Shown here in pieces: positions 8,183 through 14,912 of a stretch of DNA of 26,296 nucleotides (the first letter of the stretch is position 1; each line of letters begins with the position of its first letter). Below the pieces are notes generated by a model. The model saw only the letters and a list, made by a program, of their open reading frames with translations, had not been told where the DNA came from and did not search any database. This stretch comes from Kiritimatiellia bacterium (GTDB taxonomy: Bacteria > Verrucomicrobiota > Kiritimatiellia > RFP12 > UBA1067), in the NCBI GenBank assembly GCA_017648225.1, contig JAGCJE010000024.1, positions 1 to 26,296 on the forward strand, in the 5' to 3' direction. The position numbers and the translations under genes were made by a program.

Positions 8183-8273
8183 GTTTTTCCGTTTTCCAGC
8201 GGCCGTATTTATAATCACGCAGGTTGTAGGTTGACGCCGCCGGAAGGAATGTTAAAAAATAAGGAAATTAAAG

Positions 8274-9098
8274 ATGAAAAAATTAATGGCGGTCTACTGT
8301 GCGATGTTTGTTTCAATTGCTCTTAACGCGCAGGTTATCATTAAAAACGGTGATGCTATTGCGTTTATGGGCGACTCAATCACCCAACAGGGCAACACAT
8401 CCTCGGCGGGTTACGTCAATCTTGTCATGAAAGGTCTTGAGGTCGCCGGAGTAAAGGCCAAAAAGATTCCCGCGGGCGTTTCGGGCAACAAGTCCAACAA
8501 CATGCTCGACCGACTCGAGCGCGCCGTACTCGCCAAAAAGCCTCAGTGGATGACATTTTCGTGCGGCGTCAATGACGTCTGGCACGGAGAGAAGGGTGTC
8601 CCGCTTGAAAAATACAAGGAAAACGTGACGAAGATTTTCGACAAGTGCGCCGCGTCAGGCGTCAAGGTTATTGTTCTTACCGCGACGATGATCGGTGAAG
8701 ATCCCTCCAACCCTAATAACAAGAAGCTCGCCGCCTACAATGAATGGCTTCGCGCGGAGGCCAAGAAGCGCAATCTCCCTATGGCCGATCTCAACGCCGA
8801 TATGCAGGCCATGCTTGCGGAAATCCGCAAGACCGACAAGTCGCGCGGCTTTAAGATCACTCGCGACGGCGTGCACATGGCCTATAGAGGCAATTGCATG
8901 ATGGCGTGGGGCGTTCTCAGGGCGATGGGAGTCGATGAATCTCTTAAAGGTACGATTTTCGCAGAGTTCGACAAGGCTCCCGGCGCGTATGAGGTTTCAG
9001 TCAAGATTTCGGCCGAAGAATACAGGACACTTGAGAAGGAAGCCGCAGCCATCGAAAAAGGCTTTAAAGAATACGCGCGCGAGAAACTTCTTAAATGA
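8274..9098 (+). CDS. Exported SGNH/GDSL-family hydrolase
   Basis: A 274-aa secreted esterase-type enzyme. The signal peptide ends near LNA|Q (residues 1-19). Family blocks are in order: block I FMGDSIT (S35 nucleophile), a Gly-containing block II near AGVSGNKS, block III GVNDVW (N100), and block V DGVHM (D198, H201). Such exported SGNH enzymes often remove acetyl or other acyl groups from polysaccharides, which fits the neighbouring glycosidases, but the substrate is inferred. The C-terminal extension after about residue 225 is charged and helix-prone. AAGGA lies 8 bases before the ATG at 8274, supporting this start over the in-frame M5. It has its own promoter, divergent from the patatin gene. 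Confidence 0.9.
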   Translation: MKKLMAVYCAMFVSIALNAQVIIKNGDAIAFMGDSITQQGNTSSAGYVNLVMKGLEVAGVKAKKIPAGVSGNKSNNMLDRLERAVLAKKPQWMTFSCGVNDVWHGEKGVPLEKYKENVTKIFDKCAASGVKVIVLTATMIGEDPSNPNNKKLAAYNEWLRAEAKKRNLPMADLNADMQAMLAEIRKTDKSRGFKITRDGVHMAYRGNCMMAWGVLRAMGVDESLKGTIFAEFDKAPGAYEVSVKISAEEYRTLEKEAAAIEKGFKEYAREKLLK

Positions 9099-9100
9099 AA

Positions 9101-9130
9101 TTGACTTTTATGGTCAAATAAGAGTAAAAT
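9101..9130 (+). promoter_or_regulatory. Predicted promoter of the homoserine dehydrogenase-aspartokinase unit
   Basis: TTGACT (9101-9106), an 18-base spacer, then TAAAAT (9125-9130). It begins three bases after the SGNH stop. The leader to the ATG at 9195 would be about 58 nt. I saw no riboswitch fold or leader peptide rich in Thr or Lys codons in it. Confidence 0.5.
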
Positions 9131-9194
9131 ATCCGCTCAATTACGGTTGGGAATGTAGACGTTTCCGGCTGATTTCGCAGAAAGAAGACAGATT

Positions 9195-10493
9195 ATGAAG
9201 CAAATCGGAGTTGGTATCATCGGTTTCGGAACCGTGGGCGCTGGAGTCGCCGACGGTCTCCTGAAGCATCGTGACGTTATGGCCAAGCGCCTTGGCGTTG
9301 ATATTGTATTGAAAAAGATCGCCGATCTCGACATCGTTACGGATCGCGGCGTCAAGATTGAAGAGGGTATTCTCACGACGGACACCAAGAGCATCGTGAG
9401 CGACGATTCCGTTCAGATCGTCGTCGAGACGATCGGCGGAACGGGTATCGCCAAGACACTCGTTCTCGAGGCTCTCAACAACGGCAAGTGCGTCGTCACC
9501 GCCAACAAGAAGCTTCTTGCGGAATACGGCAAAGAGATTTTCGACACCGCCGCAAAGAACAACGTCGACATCTATTTCGGCGCGGCAGTCGGCGGCGGCA
9601 TTCCGATCATCCGCGTCATGCGCGAAGGTCTCGCCGGCAACGACATCGAGACGATTCATGGCATCCTCAACGGAACGTGCAACTATATTCTTACGCGCAT
9701 GGAGAACGAGGGTCTTCCTTTCGACACCGTTCTTAAGGACGCCCAGCGTCTCGGTTACGCCGAAGCGAATCCTTCGCTCGACGTCGACGGCTTCGACACG
9801 GCCCACAAGGCGTGCATTCTCGCGACGCTCGCTTTCGGTTTTCAGCCGAAGGTCGACGATATTCAGGTGAACGGCATCCGCGATCTCGCGGGCGAAGACG
9901 TCAAGTACGCGGCCGATTTCGGCTACCGCATCAAGCTTCTGGCGAGCGTTTCGCGCCACGGCGATGAGGTCGCGGTTTCCGTAAATCCGACGCTCGTTCC
10001 TTTCACGCACATGCTTTCGAACGTGAACGACGCGTTTAACGCCGTTATGGTCAAGGGCGACATGAGCGATTACACGATGTACTACGGCCGCGGCGCCGGT
10101 CGCGCTCCGACCGCGTCGACCGTCGTCGGCGACATCGGCGACATCGCCCGCAATCTCGCGCACGGCGAGACGCGCTACGAGCGCGGCGCCCCGGACTACG
10201 CCGAGGGCAAGGTTACGCTTCGCGCGGCGGGAGAGATTTCCTCAAAGTTCTACATCCGCTTCCTTGTCGCGGACAAGCCCGGCGCATTCGGAACGATCGC
10301 TTCCATCCTGGGCAAGTTCTCCGTTTCGATCTCCGCCGCGTCCCAGAAGGCCGCGGCAGAGGACGGAAAGAATGCGGTTCCCGTCGTCGTTCTCACACAT
10401 ACCGCGAAGGTTTCGGATCTCGATAACGCGCTCGCGGAAATCAAGGCGAGCGGCGTGATCGCGGATGAGCCCGTCGCGCTTCGTATCCTCTAA
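9195..10493 (+). CDS. hom: Homoserine dehydrogenase with C-terminal ACT domain
   Basis: This enzyme catalyses NAD(P)H-dependent reduction of aspartate semialdehyde to homoserine, the branch point toward threonine and methionine. At 432 aa it has the normal monofunctional length. The N-terminal Rossmann motif is GFGTVGAG (10-17), followed by VVETIGG and VVTANKKLLA. The catalytic domain has GAAVGGGIPII, the signature GILNGTCNYIL, GYAEANPS.DVDG and ADFGYRIKLLASV. The last ~80 residues (FYIRFLVADKPGAFGTIASILGK onward) form an ACT regulatory domain, so feedback by threonine is likely by family analogy. The downstream aspartokinase starts 21 bases later, an operon arrangement joining the first and third steps of the pathway. 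Confidence 0.95.
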   Translation: MKQIGVGIIGFGTVGAGVADGLLKHRDVMAKRLGVDIVLKKIADLDIVTDRGVKIEEGILTTDTKSIVSDDSVQIVVETIGGTGIAKTLVLEALNNGKCVVTANKKLLAEYGKEIFDTAAKNNVDIYFGAAVGGGIPIIRVMREGLAGNDIETIHGILNGTCNYILTRMENEGLPFDTVLKDAQRLGYAEANPSLDVDGFDTAHKACILATLAFGFQPKVDDIQVNGIRDLAGEDVKYAADFGYRIKLLASVSRHGDEVAVSVNPTLVPFTHMLSNVNDAFNAVMVKGDMSDYTMYYGRGAGRAPTASTVVGDIGDIARNLAHGETRYERGAPDYAEGKVTLRAAGEISSKFYIRFLVADKPGAFGTIASILGKFSVSISAASQKAAAEDGKNAVPVVVLTHTAKVSDLDNALAEIKASGVIADEPVALRIL

Positions 10494-10514
10494 AATACAA
10501 CAGTAAGGTTAAAG

Positions 10515-11879
10515 ATGAAAGTTTGCAAATTCGGCGGAAGTTCTCTCGCGAACGCCGCTCAGCTCAACAAGGTGATGGACATCGTTCTCGCGGATCCCGC
10601 GAGGCGTATCGTCGTGGTTTCTGCTCCCGGCAAGCGTCACTCCCAGGACACCAAGGTTACCGATCTTCTTATCGCGCTCGCCGAAACGGCGATAAAGGGC
10701 GAGAATACCGATCGTCAGTTCGGCGCCGTCGTCGAGCGTTATGCCGAGATGGCCCAAGAGCTTAAGCTTGGAGACGAGATCGTCCGCACGATCGAGATGG
10801 ATCTTATGGACCGTCTCGCCAAGGTCGCCTCTCTCGAGCCCGCCGAGTTCATGGATCTGATGAAGGCCTCGGGCGAAGACAACAACGCTAAGCTCGTCGC
10901 CGTCGCGTTCGCGGCCCGCGGCCGCAAGGCGCGTTACGCGAGCCCCAAGGATACAGGTATGGTTCTCACCGGGCCCTTCGGCGACGCGACGCTCGATCCC
11001 GCGAGCTACGCGACGCTGTCGCGCGCGTTCTCCAATTTTGACGGTATCGTAATCTATCCCGGCTTCTTCGGCTATACGAAGGACGGCAAGGTCGCGACGT
11101 TCCCGCGCGGCGGAAGCGACATCACCGGTTCGATTCTCGCCGCCGCCGTGTGCGCCGACGTTTACGAGAACTTTACCGACGTCGATTCCGTCTATCCGGT
11201 CGATCCGCGTCTCGTGCCCGAGGTTTCAGAGGGCATCTCCACGATGACCTACCGTGAAATGCGTGAGCTCGCCTACGCAGGCTTCGGCGTTTTCGCCGAT
11301 GAGGCCGTTATCCCCGCCGTCCGCGCGCGCATTCCGATTAACATTCGCAATACGAACCATCCGAGCGAGCCCGGTACGATGATTCAGCAGTCGCGTCGCG
11401 TCGTTCCCGGCACGATCGTCGGTATCGCGGCGGCGGATAATTTCTGCAACATTGTTGTTGAAAAGTATCTTATGAACCGCGAGGTCGGTTTCGGCCGCCG
11501 CCTTCTTCATGTTCTCGAAGACGAGGGTATTTCCTATGAGCACATGCCTTCGGGAGTCGACTCGCAGTGCATTGTCGTTAAGGGCCAGTGTCTGCCCAAG
11601 TCGAAGGAACTTAAGGTCATCCAGGCGATTAAGCGCGAGCTCAACCCCGATTACGTCGCCGTAGAGCGCGACATCACGATCCTCATGATCGTCGGCGAGG
11701 GTATGTGCTACACGCCCGGCATGCTCGCGAAGGCGTGCCTAGCGCTCGCGTCGGTCGGAATTTCCGTTTCGATGGTAAACCAGGGCTCGAGCGAAGTTAG
11801 CTTTATGATCGCCATCCGTCAGCAGGATCGCGAGACGGCCGTGCGCGCTCTCTACAAGGCGTTCTTCGGCAAAGCCTGA
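10515..11879 (+). CDS. lysC: Aspartokinase (monofunctional)
   Basis: Aspartokinase phosphorylates aspartate, the committed step to lysine, threonine and methionine. The 454-aa protein opens with CKFGGSSLAN (ATP/aspartate-binding KFGGSS, 5-10) and VVVSAPGKR. It has the signature FPRGGSDITGS, then NFTDVDSVYPVDPR. Two ACT regions follow: one starting near IVVEKYLMNREVGF, and a final one with ITILMIVGEGM, GMLAKACLALASVGISVSMVNQGSSEVSF. The ~450-aa length and ACT arrangement resemble the E. coli LysC / ThrA-type class rather than the shorter alpha/beta class. A weak TAAGG precedes the ATG by about 8 bases. The partner reductase Asd is encoded 1.3 kb downstream in a separate transcription unit. Which amino acid inhibits it cannot be read from the sequence. 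Confidence 0.95.
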   Translation: MKVCKFGGSSLANAAQLNKVMDIVLADPARRIVVVSAPGKRHSQDTKVTDLLIALAETAIKGENTDRQFGAVVERYAEMAQELKLGDEIVRTIEMDLMDRLAKVASLEPAEFMDLMKASGEDNNAKLVAVAFAARGRKARYASPKDTGMVLTGPFGDATLDPASYATLSRAFSNFDGIVIYPGFFGYTKDGKVATFPRGGSDITGSILAAAVCADVYENFTDVDSVYPVDPRLVPEVSEGISTMTYREMRELAYAGFGVFADEAVIPAVRARIPINIRNTNHPSEPGTMIQQSRRVVPGTIVGIAAADNFCNIVVEKYLMNREVGFGRRLLHVLEDEGISYEHMPSGVDSQCIVVKGQCLPKSKELKVIQAIKRELNPDYVAVERDITILMIVGEGMCYTPGMLAKACLALASVGISVSMVNQGSSEVSFMIAIRQQDRETAVRALYKAFFGKA

Positions 11880-11882
11880 TTT

Positions 11883-12242
11883 ATGGAAGAAATCGATTTC
11901 GAGAGCGATCCGTTCGACGATATCGTCGCGAAGGACCCGCGCTATGACGCGCGGGCCTACGCGCTTCTGATGGATGTGATCCATTTTCTCGGCGAGGGCG
12001 GTAAACACATGAGCTCTGCCGACATAATGGAGGAGTTTAAAGAGCGCACTCTCGATCAGTATGGCCCGTTGACCTACACGGTTCTTACCGAGTGGGGGAT
12101 TAAGCGGACGGAGGATCTCGGCGAGATGATGTTCAATCTCGTCGAGGGGCGCCGCGTGCGCAAGGATGAGAACGATACGCCAGAGAGTTTCTCAGGCGGT
12201 TACGACTTCAACGAAGTCTTTAAAGGTCCCTACGCGATATAA
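11883..12242 (+). CDS. Minf_1886-type small protein (PVC-restricted family, unknown function)
   Basis: A 119-aa acidic protein matching, from memory, the Verrucomicrobia/Planctomycetes-restricted family known as Minf_1886 (TIGR04138). Recognisable blocks are DPRYDARAYALLMDVI near residues 18-33, HMSSADIMEEFKERTLDQYGPL (about 42-63), VLTEWGIKRTEDLGEMMFNLVEG, and the end block SFSGGYDFNEVFK. No enzymatic motif, membrane segment or signal peptide is visible. It starts three bases after the aspartokinase stop and shares one base with rsgA (TAATG), so it is translationally linked to both. Neighbourhood suggests a housekeeping or translation-related role, but nothing in the protein shows it. It is the best single taxonomic clue in the window. 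Confidence 0.85.
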   Translation: MEEIDFESDPFDDIVAKDPRYDARAYALLMDVIHFLGEGGKHMSSADIMEEFKERTLDQYGPLTYTVLTEWGIKRTEDLGEMMFNLVEGRRVRKDENDTPESFSGGYDFNEVFKGPYAI

Positions 12243-13123
12243 TGACGAGGCTTGAACGATTCGGCTGGCGCGGCGAAGCGGTCACTGGCGTGGCCCGGAT
12301 CGTCAGCGCGCACGGAGATTATTATCACCTCGTATGTAACGAGACTGGAGGCGAGATTATCGCCCGAAAGAAAAAGAGCGCGTTTTCAAAGCGTGTTGAG
12401 GCCGTTACGGAAAAGCGCGGCATAAAGAAGGTTGAGCGCGGCGAAATCGGGCGTGAAATCCTAAAGCCGATAACGGGAGATTTCGTCAGGTTCCGCTACA
12501 ATCCCCAGGGCGAGTCGATGATAACGGAGATTCTGCCCCGGTTCTCCCATTTTGAGCGAAAAGATCCGACGGCGAAGAGAAAGAGCCAGACTCTGGCGGT
12601 GAATTTCGATACGCTTTTCGTGATGATGTCGCTAAACGAGGATTTCTCGACCGCGAGAATCGACCGCTATCTTACTCTCGCCGAGGATATGGGAGAGGCG
12701 GAGGTCGTCGTCGTTCTAACCAAGATGGATCTGATGGAAGAGGGCGACGAGGAGTTTATCGACGAGCTCGTCGAGACGATCGATGGCCGGGCGAGACTTC
12801 TTAAAATCTCCTCATTGACGGGTGAAGGGATGGACGGCGTTCTGGAGTACGCTAAAGAAGGTCGGACTCTCGCTTTTATCGGCAGCTCCGGCGTCGGCAA
12901 GTCGACGCTTCTTAATACGCTTGCCGGCGAAGAGTGGGCGGCCACGCAGGAGATTCAGGAGTGGAGCGGAAAGGGTCGCCATACGACGACTTCCCGCGAA
13001 CTCGTTATTCTGCCGTCGGGAGCGATGATCATCGACACTCCCGGAATCCGGGAAATCGGGATGATCGGCGAAGAGGATGAGGTGCGCGCAAAAGGCGAAG
13101 CCTCGCACCGCTGGCGGAAGTGA
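12242..13123 (+). CDS. rsgA: RsgA ribosome-associated GTPase lacking the C-terminal zinc domain
   Basis: RsgA is a circularly permuted GTPase that assists 30S subunit maturation. The 293-aa product has an N-terminal OB-fold region (about 10-110) containing a basic insertion, KKKSAFSKRVEAVTEKRG. The permuted G motifs follow: G4 TKMD (160-163), G5 SSLTGEG, G1 GSSGVGKST (214 onward), G2-region GRHTTTSRE and G3 DTPGIREIG (265-273). Family members normally continue for about 70-100 residues with a zinc-binding domain containing a Cys/His cluster (CRF.DC.H..EPGC-like). Here the protein stops about 20 residues after G3, and neither other frame downstream encodes that motif. The stop codon lies inside the loop of a terminator hairpin, and the next gene begins only 100 bases later. 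The G motifs are intact, so this may be a functional shortened form or a decayed gene. Confidence 0.85.
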   Translation: MTRLERFGWRGEAVTGVARIVSAHGDYYHLVCNETGGEIIARKKKSAFSKRVEAVTEKRGIKKVERGEIGREILKPITGDFVRFRYNPQGESMITEILPRFSHFERKDPTAKRKSQTLAVNFDTLFVMMSLNEDFSTARIDRYLTLAEDMGEAEVVVVLTKMDLMEEGDEEFIDELVETIDGRARLLKISSLTGEGMDGVLEYAKEGRTLAFIGSSGVGKSTLLNTLAGEEWAATQEIQEWSGKGRHTTTSRELVILPSGAMIIDTPGIREIGMIGEEDEVRAKGEASHRWRK

Positions 13124-13156
13124 TGCGCCGTCTTCTTCCGCCGCCTGCGATTTTTT
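13103..13156 (+). terminator. Rho-independent terminator overlapping the rsgA stop
   Basis: A two-part stem, TCGCA/TGCGA (13103-13107 with 13146-13150) and GGCGGAAG/CTTCCGCC (13113-13120 with 13135-13142), encloses a 14-base loop containing the rsgA TGA. Six T follow immediately (13151-13156). It separates the hom-lysC-rsgA unit from asd. Confidence 0.75.
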
Positions 13157-13185
13157 CGGTGTTATTCCACCGGCGGGTTAAAATA

Positions 13186-13194
13186 TGGTATAAT
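13186..13194 (+). promoter_or_regulatory. Extended -10 promoter of the asd unit
   Basis: TGG followed by the consensus TATAAT (13189-13194), with no convincing -35 (TTCCAC at 13165 with an 18-base spacer). The predicted start is near 13201, giving a leader of about 23 nt with AAGGAG (13208-13213), 10 bases before the ATG. Confidence 0.65.
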
Positions 13195-13223
13195 AATAGA
13201 ATGTTTCAAGGAGCAAACAATCA

Positions 13224-14234
13224 ATGAAAACTTATAATGTCGGTTTGGTCGGTGTCGGCGCAGTCGGTACCGAAATGATTAGAGTCCTCAAGGAGCGCAA
13301 CTTCCCTTGCGGCAAGGTTCAGGTTTTTGCATCGCGCGAGCGCGACGAGCAGATTCTCGGCGAGACGTATCACGTCCTCAAGGCGGACGAGAACAGCTTC
13401 AACGGAATGGATATCGTCCTTTTCGCCGGCAAGACGGATGTCGCCATCGAACTTAAAGACGCCGTCGTAAAGGCCGGCGCGAAGATGATCGACAACTCCC
13501 GCGCTTTCCGTCAGGATCCTGAAGTTCCGCTCGTCGTACCCCAGGTGAACGCCGAGGATCTCGACTGGAACAAGGGCGTCATCGCGAATCCGAACTGCAC
13601 GACCGCCATCATGCTTGAGGCTGTCGCTCCTCTTCATAAGGCGAAGGGCCTTAAGCGCCTTATCGCGTCGACCTATCAGGCCGCTTCCGGCGCCGGCGCT
13701 CCCGGGCTTGCGGAGCTCGAGCAGCAGATTCAGGAATATGCTGCCGGCAAGCCTCTTACGGTCAAGGCCTTCCAGCATCAGCTTACCTACAACCTCATTC
13801 CCCACATCGACAAGTTCGACGAGACCAATTGGTACACGCTCGAAGAGCTTAAGATGCGCAACGAGGCGTCCAAGATGCTTCACATCCCCGATTTGAAATT
13901 GAGCTGCACGTGTGTCCGCGTTCCGATCGCCCGTGCTCATTCCGAGTCGCTCAACCTCGAGTTCGAGGAGCCCATCACCCCCGAGGAGGCACGCGAGATC
14001 CTTTCGAAGGCCGAGGGCGTAAGGGTCGTCGACGATCCGCTCAACGGAGGCTATCCGATGCCTCTCGACGCGACGGCGAAGTACGATGTTCTCGCCGGCC
14101 GTATCCGCCAGGATATTTCCCGCGACGACGGCAGGGGTCTTGAAATGTTCGTCTCGGGTGACCAGCTTCTTCGCGGCGCGGCGCTCAACGCCGTTGAAAT
14201 CGCCGAGCATCTCATCAAGCGCGGTCTCGTCTGA
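13224..14234 (+). CDS. asd: Aspartate-semialdehyde dehydrogenase
   Basis: Asd reduces aspartyl phosphate to aspartate semialdehyde with NADPH, linking the aspartokinase and homoserine dehydrogenase encoded just upstream. It also feeds lysine and diaminopimelate synthesis for the cell wall. The 336-aa protein is of normal size. It has the N-terminal VGLVGVGAVGTEMIRVL nucleotide-binding motif, DNSRAFR, the catalytic cysteine in ANPNCTT (C125), and STYQAASGAG. The catalytic histidine lies in CVRVPIARAHSE (H239), and the last ~60 residues complete the dimer-forming domain. The start is fixed by AAGGAG 10 bases upstream. It heads a new transcription unit after the rsgA terminator, so supply of semialdehyde can be controlled separately from its use by homoserine dehydrogenase. 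Confidence 0.96.
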   Translation: MKTYNVGLVGVGAVGTEMIRVLKERNFPCGKVQVFASRERDEQILGETYHVLKADENSFNGMDIVLFAGKTDVAIELKDAVVKAGAKMIDNSRAFRQDPEVPLVVPQVNAEDLDWNKGVIANPNCTTAIMLEAVAPLHKAKGLKRLIASTYQAASGAGAPGLAELEQQIQEYAAGKPLTVKAFQHQLTYNLIPHIDKFDETNWYTLEELKMRNEASKMLHIPDLKLSCTCVRVPIARAHSESLNLEFEEPITPEEAREILSKAEGVRVVDDPLNGGYPMPLDATAKYDVLAGRIRQDISRDDGRGLEMFVSGDQLLRGAALNAVEIAEHLIKRGLV

Positions 14235-14296
14235 GATCGCGCCTGATGGCGACGCGTATTTGATTCGCAATCTGAAAAACCACAGGAGGAACCACA

Positions 14297-14908
14297 ATGA
14301 AAGATCTGTTCATCGTTGGCGCCGGCGGTTTCGGCCGCGAGGCTATCTGGACTGCTGAACGCATCAATGCAGCCGAAGGCGAGCCGAAGTGGAATATCAT
14401 CGGATACGCTGACGACGATCCAAAATGGAAAAAGGGCGACAACTACGAGGGCTATACCATTCTCGGTACGGTCGAGGAGGTTTCGCGCGACTATCCCGGA
14501 GCGTCCGTATTCATCGCGATCGGCAACAACGTCAAGCGCGCCGATATTTACAAGCGTCTGCGAGGCCATGACTTCCCCGCTCTGATCGATCCGTCGGCCC
14601 AGGTTTCTCCGACGACCGAGTTTAAGCACGGAACGTACATCGCTACCGAAGCTGTCGTTCAGGTCGGTGCCGATATCGGCAAGTTTACACTCGTTGGCGC
14701 TCGTAGTTTCATCGGCCACGACGCTAAGGTTGGCGACTTTGTCAATACTGGAGCCGGTACCGCGATCGCAGCCGGAGTGAAGGTCGAGCGCGGTGTGTCG
14801 TTCTTTGCCAACTGTTCGACAATGCCGTCCATAACCATCGGCGAGAATGCCTGGATCACGTGCGGTACAGGCGTCAAGGAAGACGTTCCCGCTGGCGCGA
14901 AGCTTTGA
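14297..14908 (+). CDS. PglD/NeuD-like sugar O/N-acyltransferase
   Basis: A 203-aa acyltransferase of the PglD/NeuD group, which acetylates nucleotide sugars or sialic acid derivatives for surface glycans. The N-terminal part (1-95) is a Rossmann-like sugar-binding domain with LFIVGAGGFGREAIW and FIAIGNN..RADIY. The rest is a left-handed beta-helix built from hexapeptide repeats. FIGHDAKVGDFV supplies the expected catalytic base (H141), and the final turns read ITIGENAWITCGTGV. The protein ends at DVPAGAKL, some residues shorter than family members that continue into VG.PAR-like tails, but the active-site turns are complete. AGGAGG lies close upstream of the ATG, a strong ribosome site. The Kdo transferase starts four bases after the stop, so a role in envelope glycan synthesis is reasonable. 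Confidence 0.82.
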   Translation: MKDLFIVGAGGFGREAIWTAERINAAEGEPKWNIIGYADDDPKWKKGDNYEGYTILGTVEEVSRDYPGASVFIAIGNNVKRADIYKRLRGHDFPALIDPSAQVSPTTEFKHGTYIATEAVVQVGADIGKFTLVGARSFIGHDAKVGDFVNTGAGTAIAAGVKVERGVSFFANCSTMPSITIGENAWITCGTGVKEDVPAGAKL

Positions 14909-14912
14909 TGCT

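Noticed and set aside
8063..8326. 87-codon plus-strand frame over the SGNH promoter region
   Set aside because: It covers the promoter and overlaps the signal peptide of the SGNH hydrolase out of frame, with no conserved features.
9101..9117. TTGAC-N7-GTCAA inverted repeat as an operator for hom
   Set aside because: The dyad is only 5+5 bases, does not extend, and its left arm is simply the -35 box; chance is likely.
9141..10163. 340-codon minus-strand open frame opposite homoserine dehydrogenase
   Set aside because: The translation is His/Arg/Asp/Val-rich with no motif, an artefact of the GC-biased third positions of hom.
13080..13223. A frameshift hiding the RsgA zinc domain
   Set aside because: Neither other plus-strand frame encodes a Cys/His cluster, and the space before asd is too short and is filled by a terminator and promoter.
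13221..14297. 358-codon minus-strand open frame opposite asd
   Set aside because: It mirrors asd almost exactly and has no family signature, whereas asd has both catalytic residues and a ribosome site.
14847..14912. Upstream ATG extension of the Kdo transferase
   Set aside because: These 22 codons lie within the acyltransferase gene in another frame and precede the point where WaaA similarity begins.
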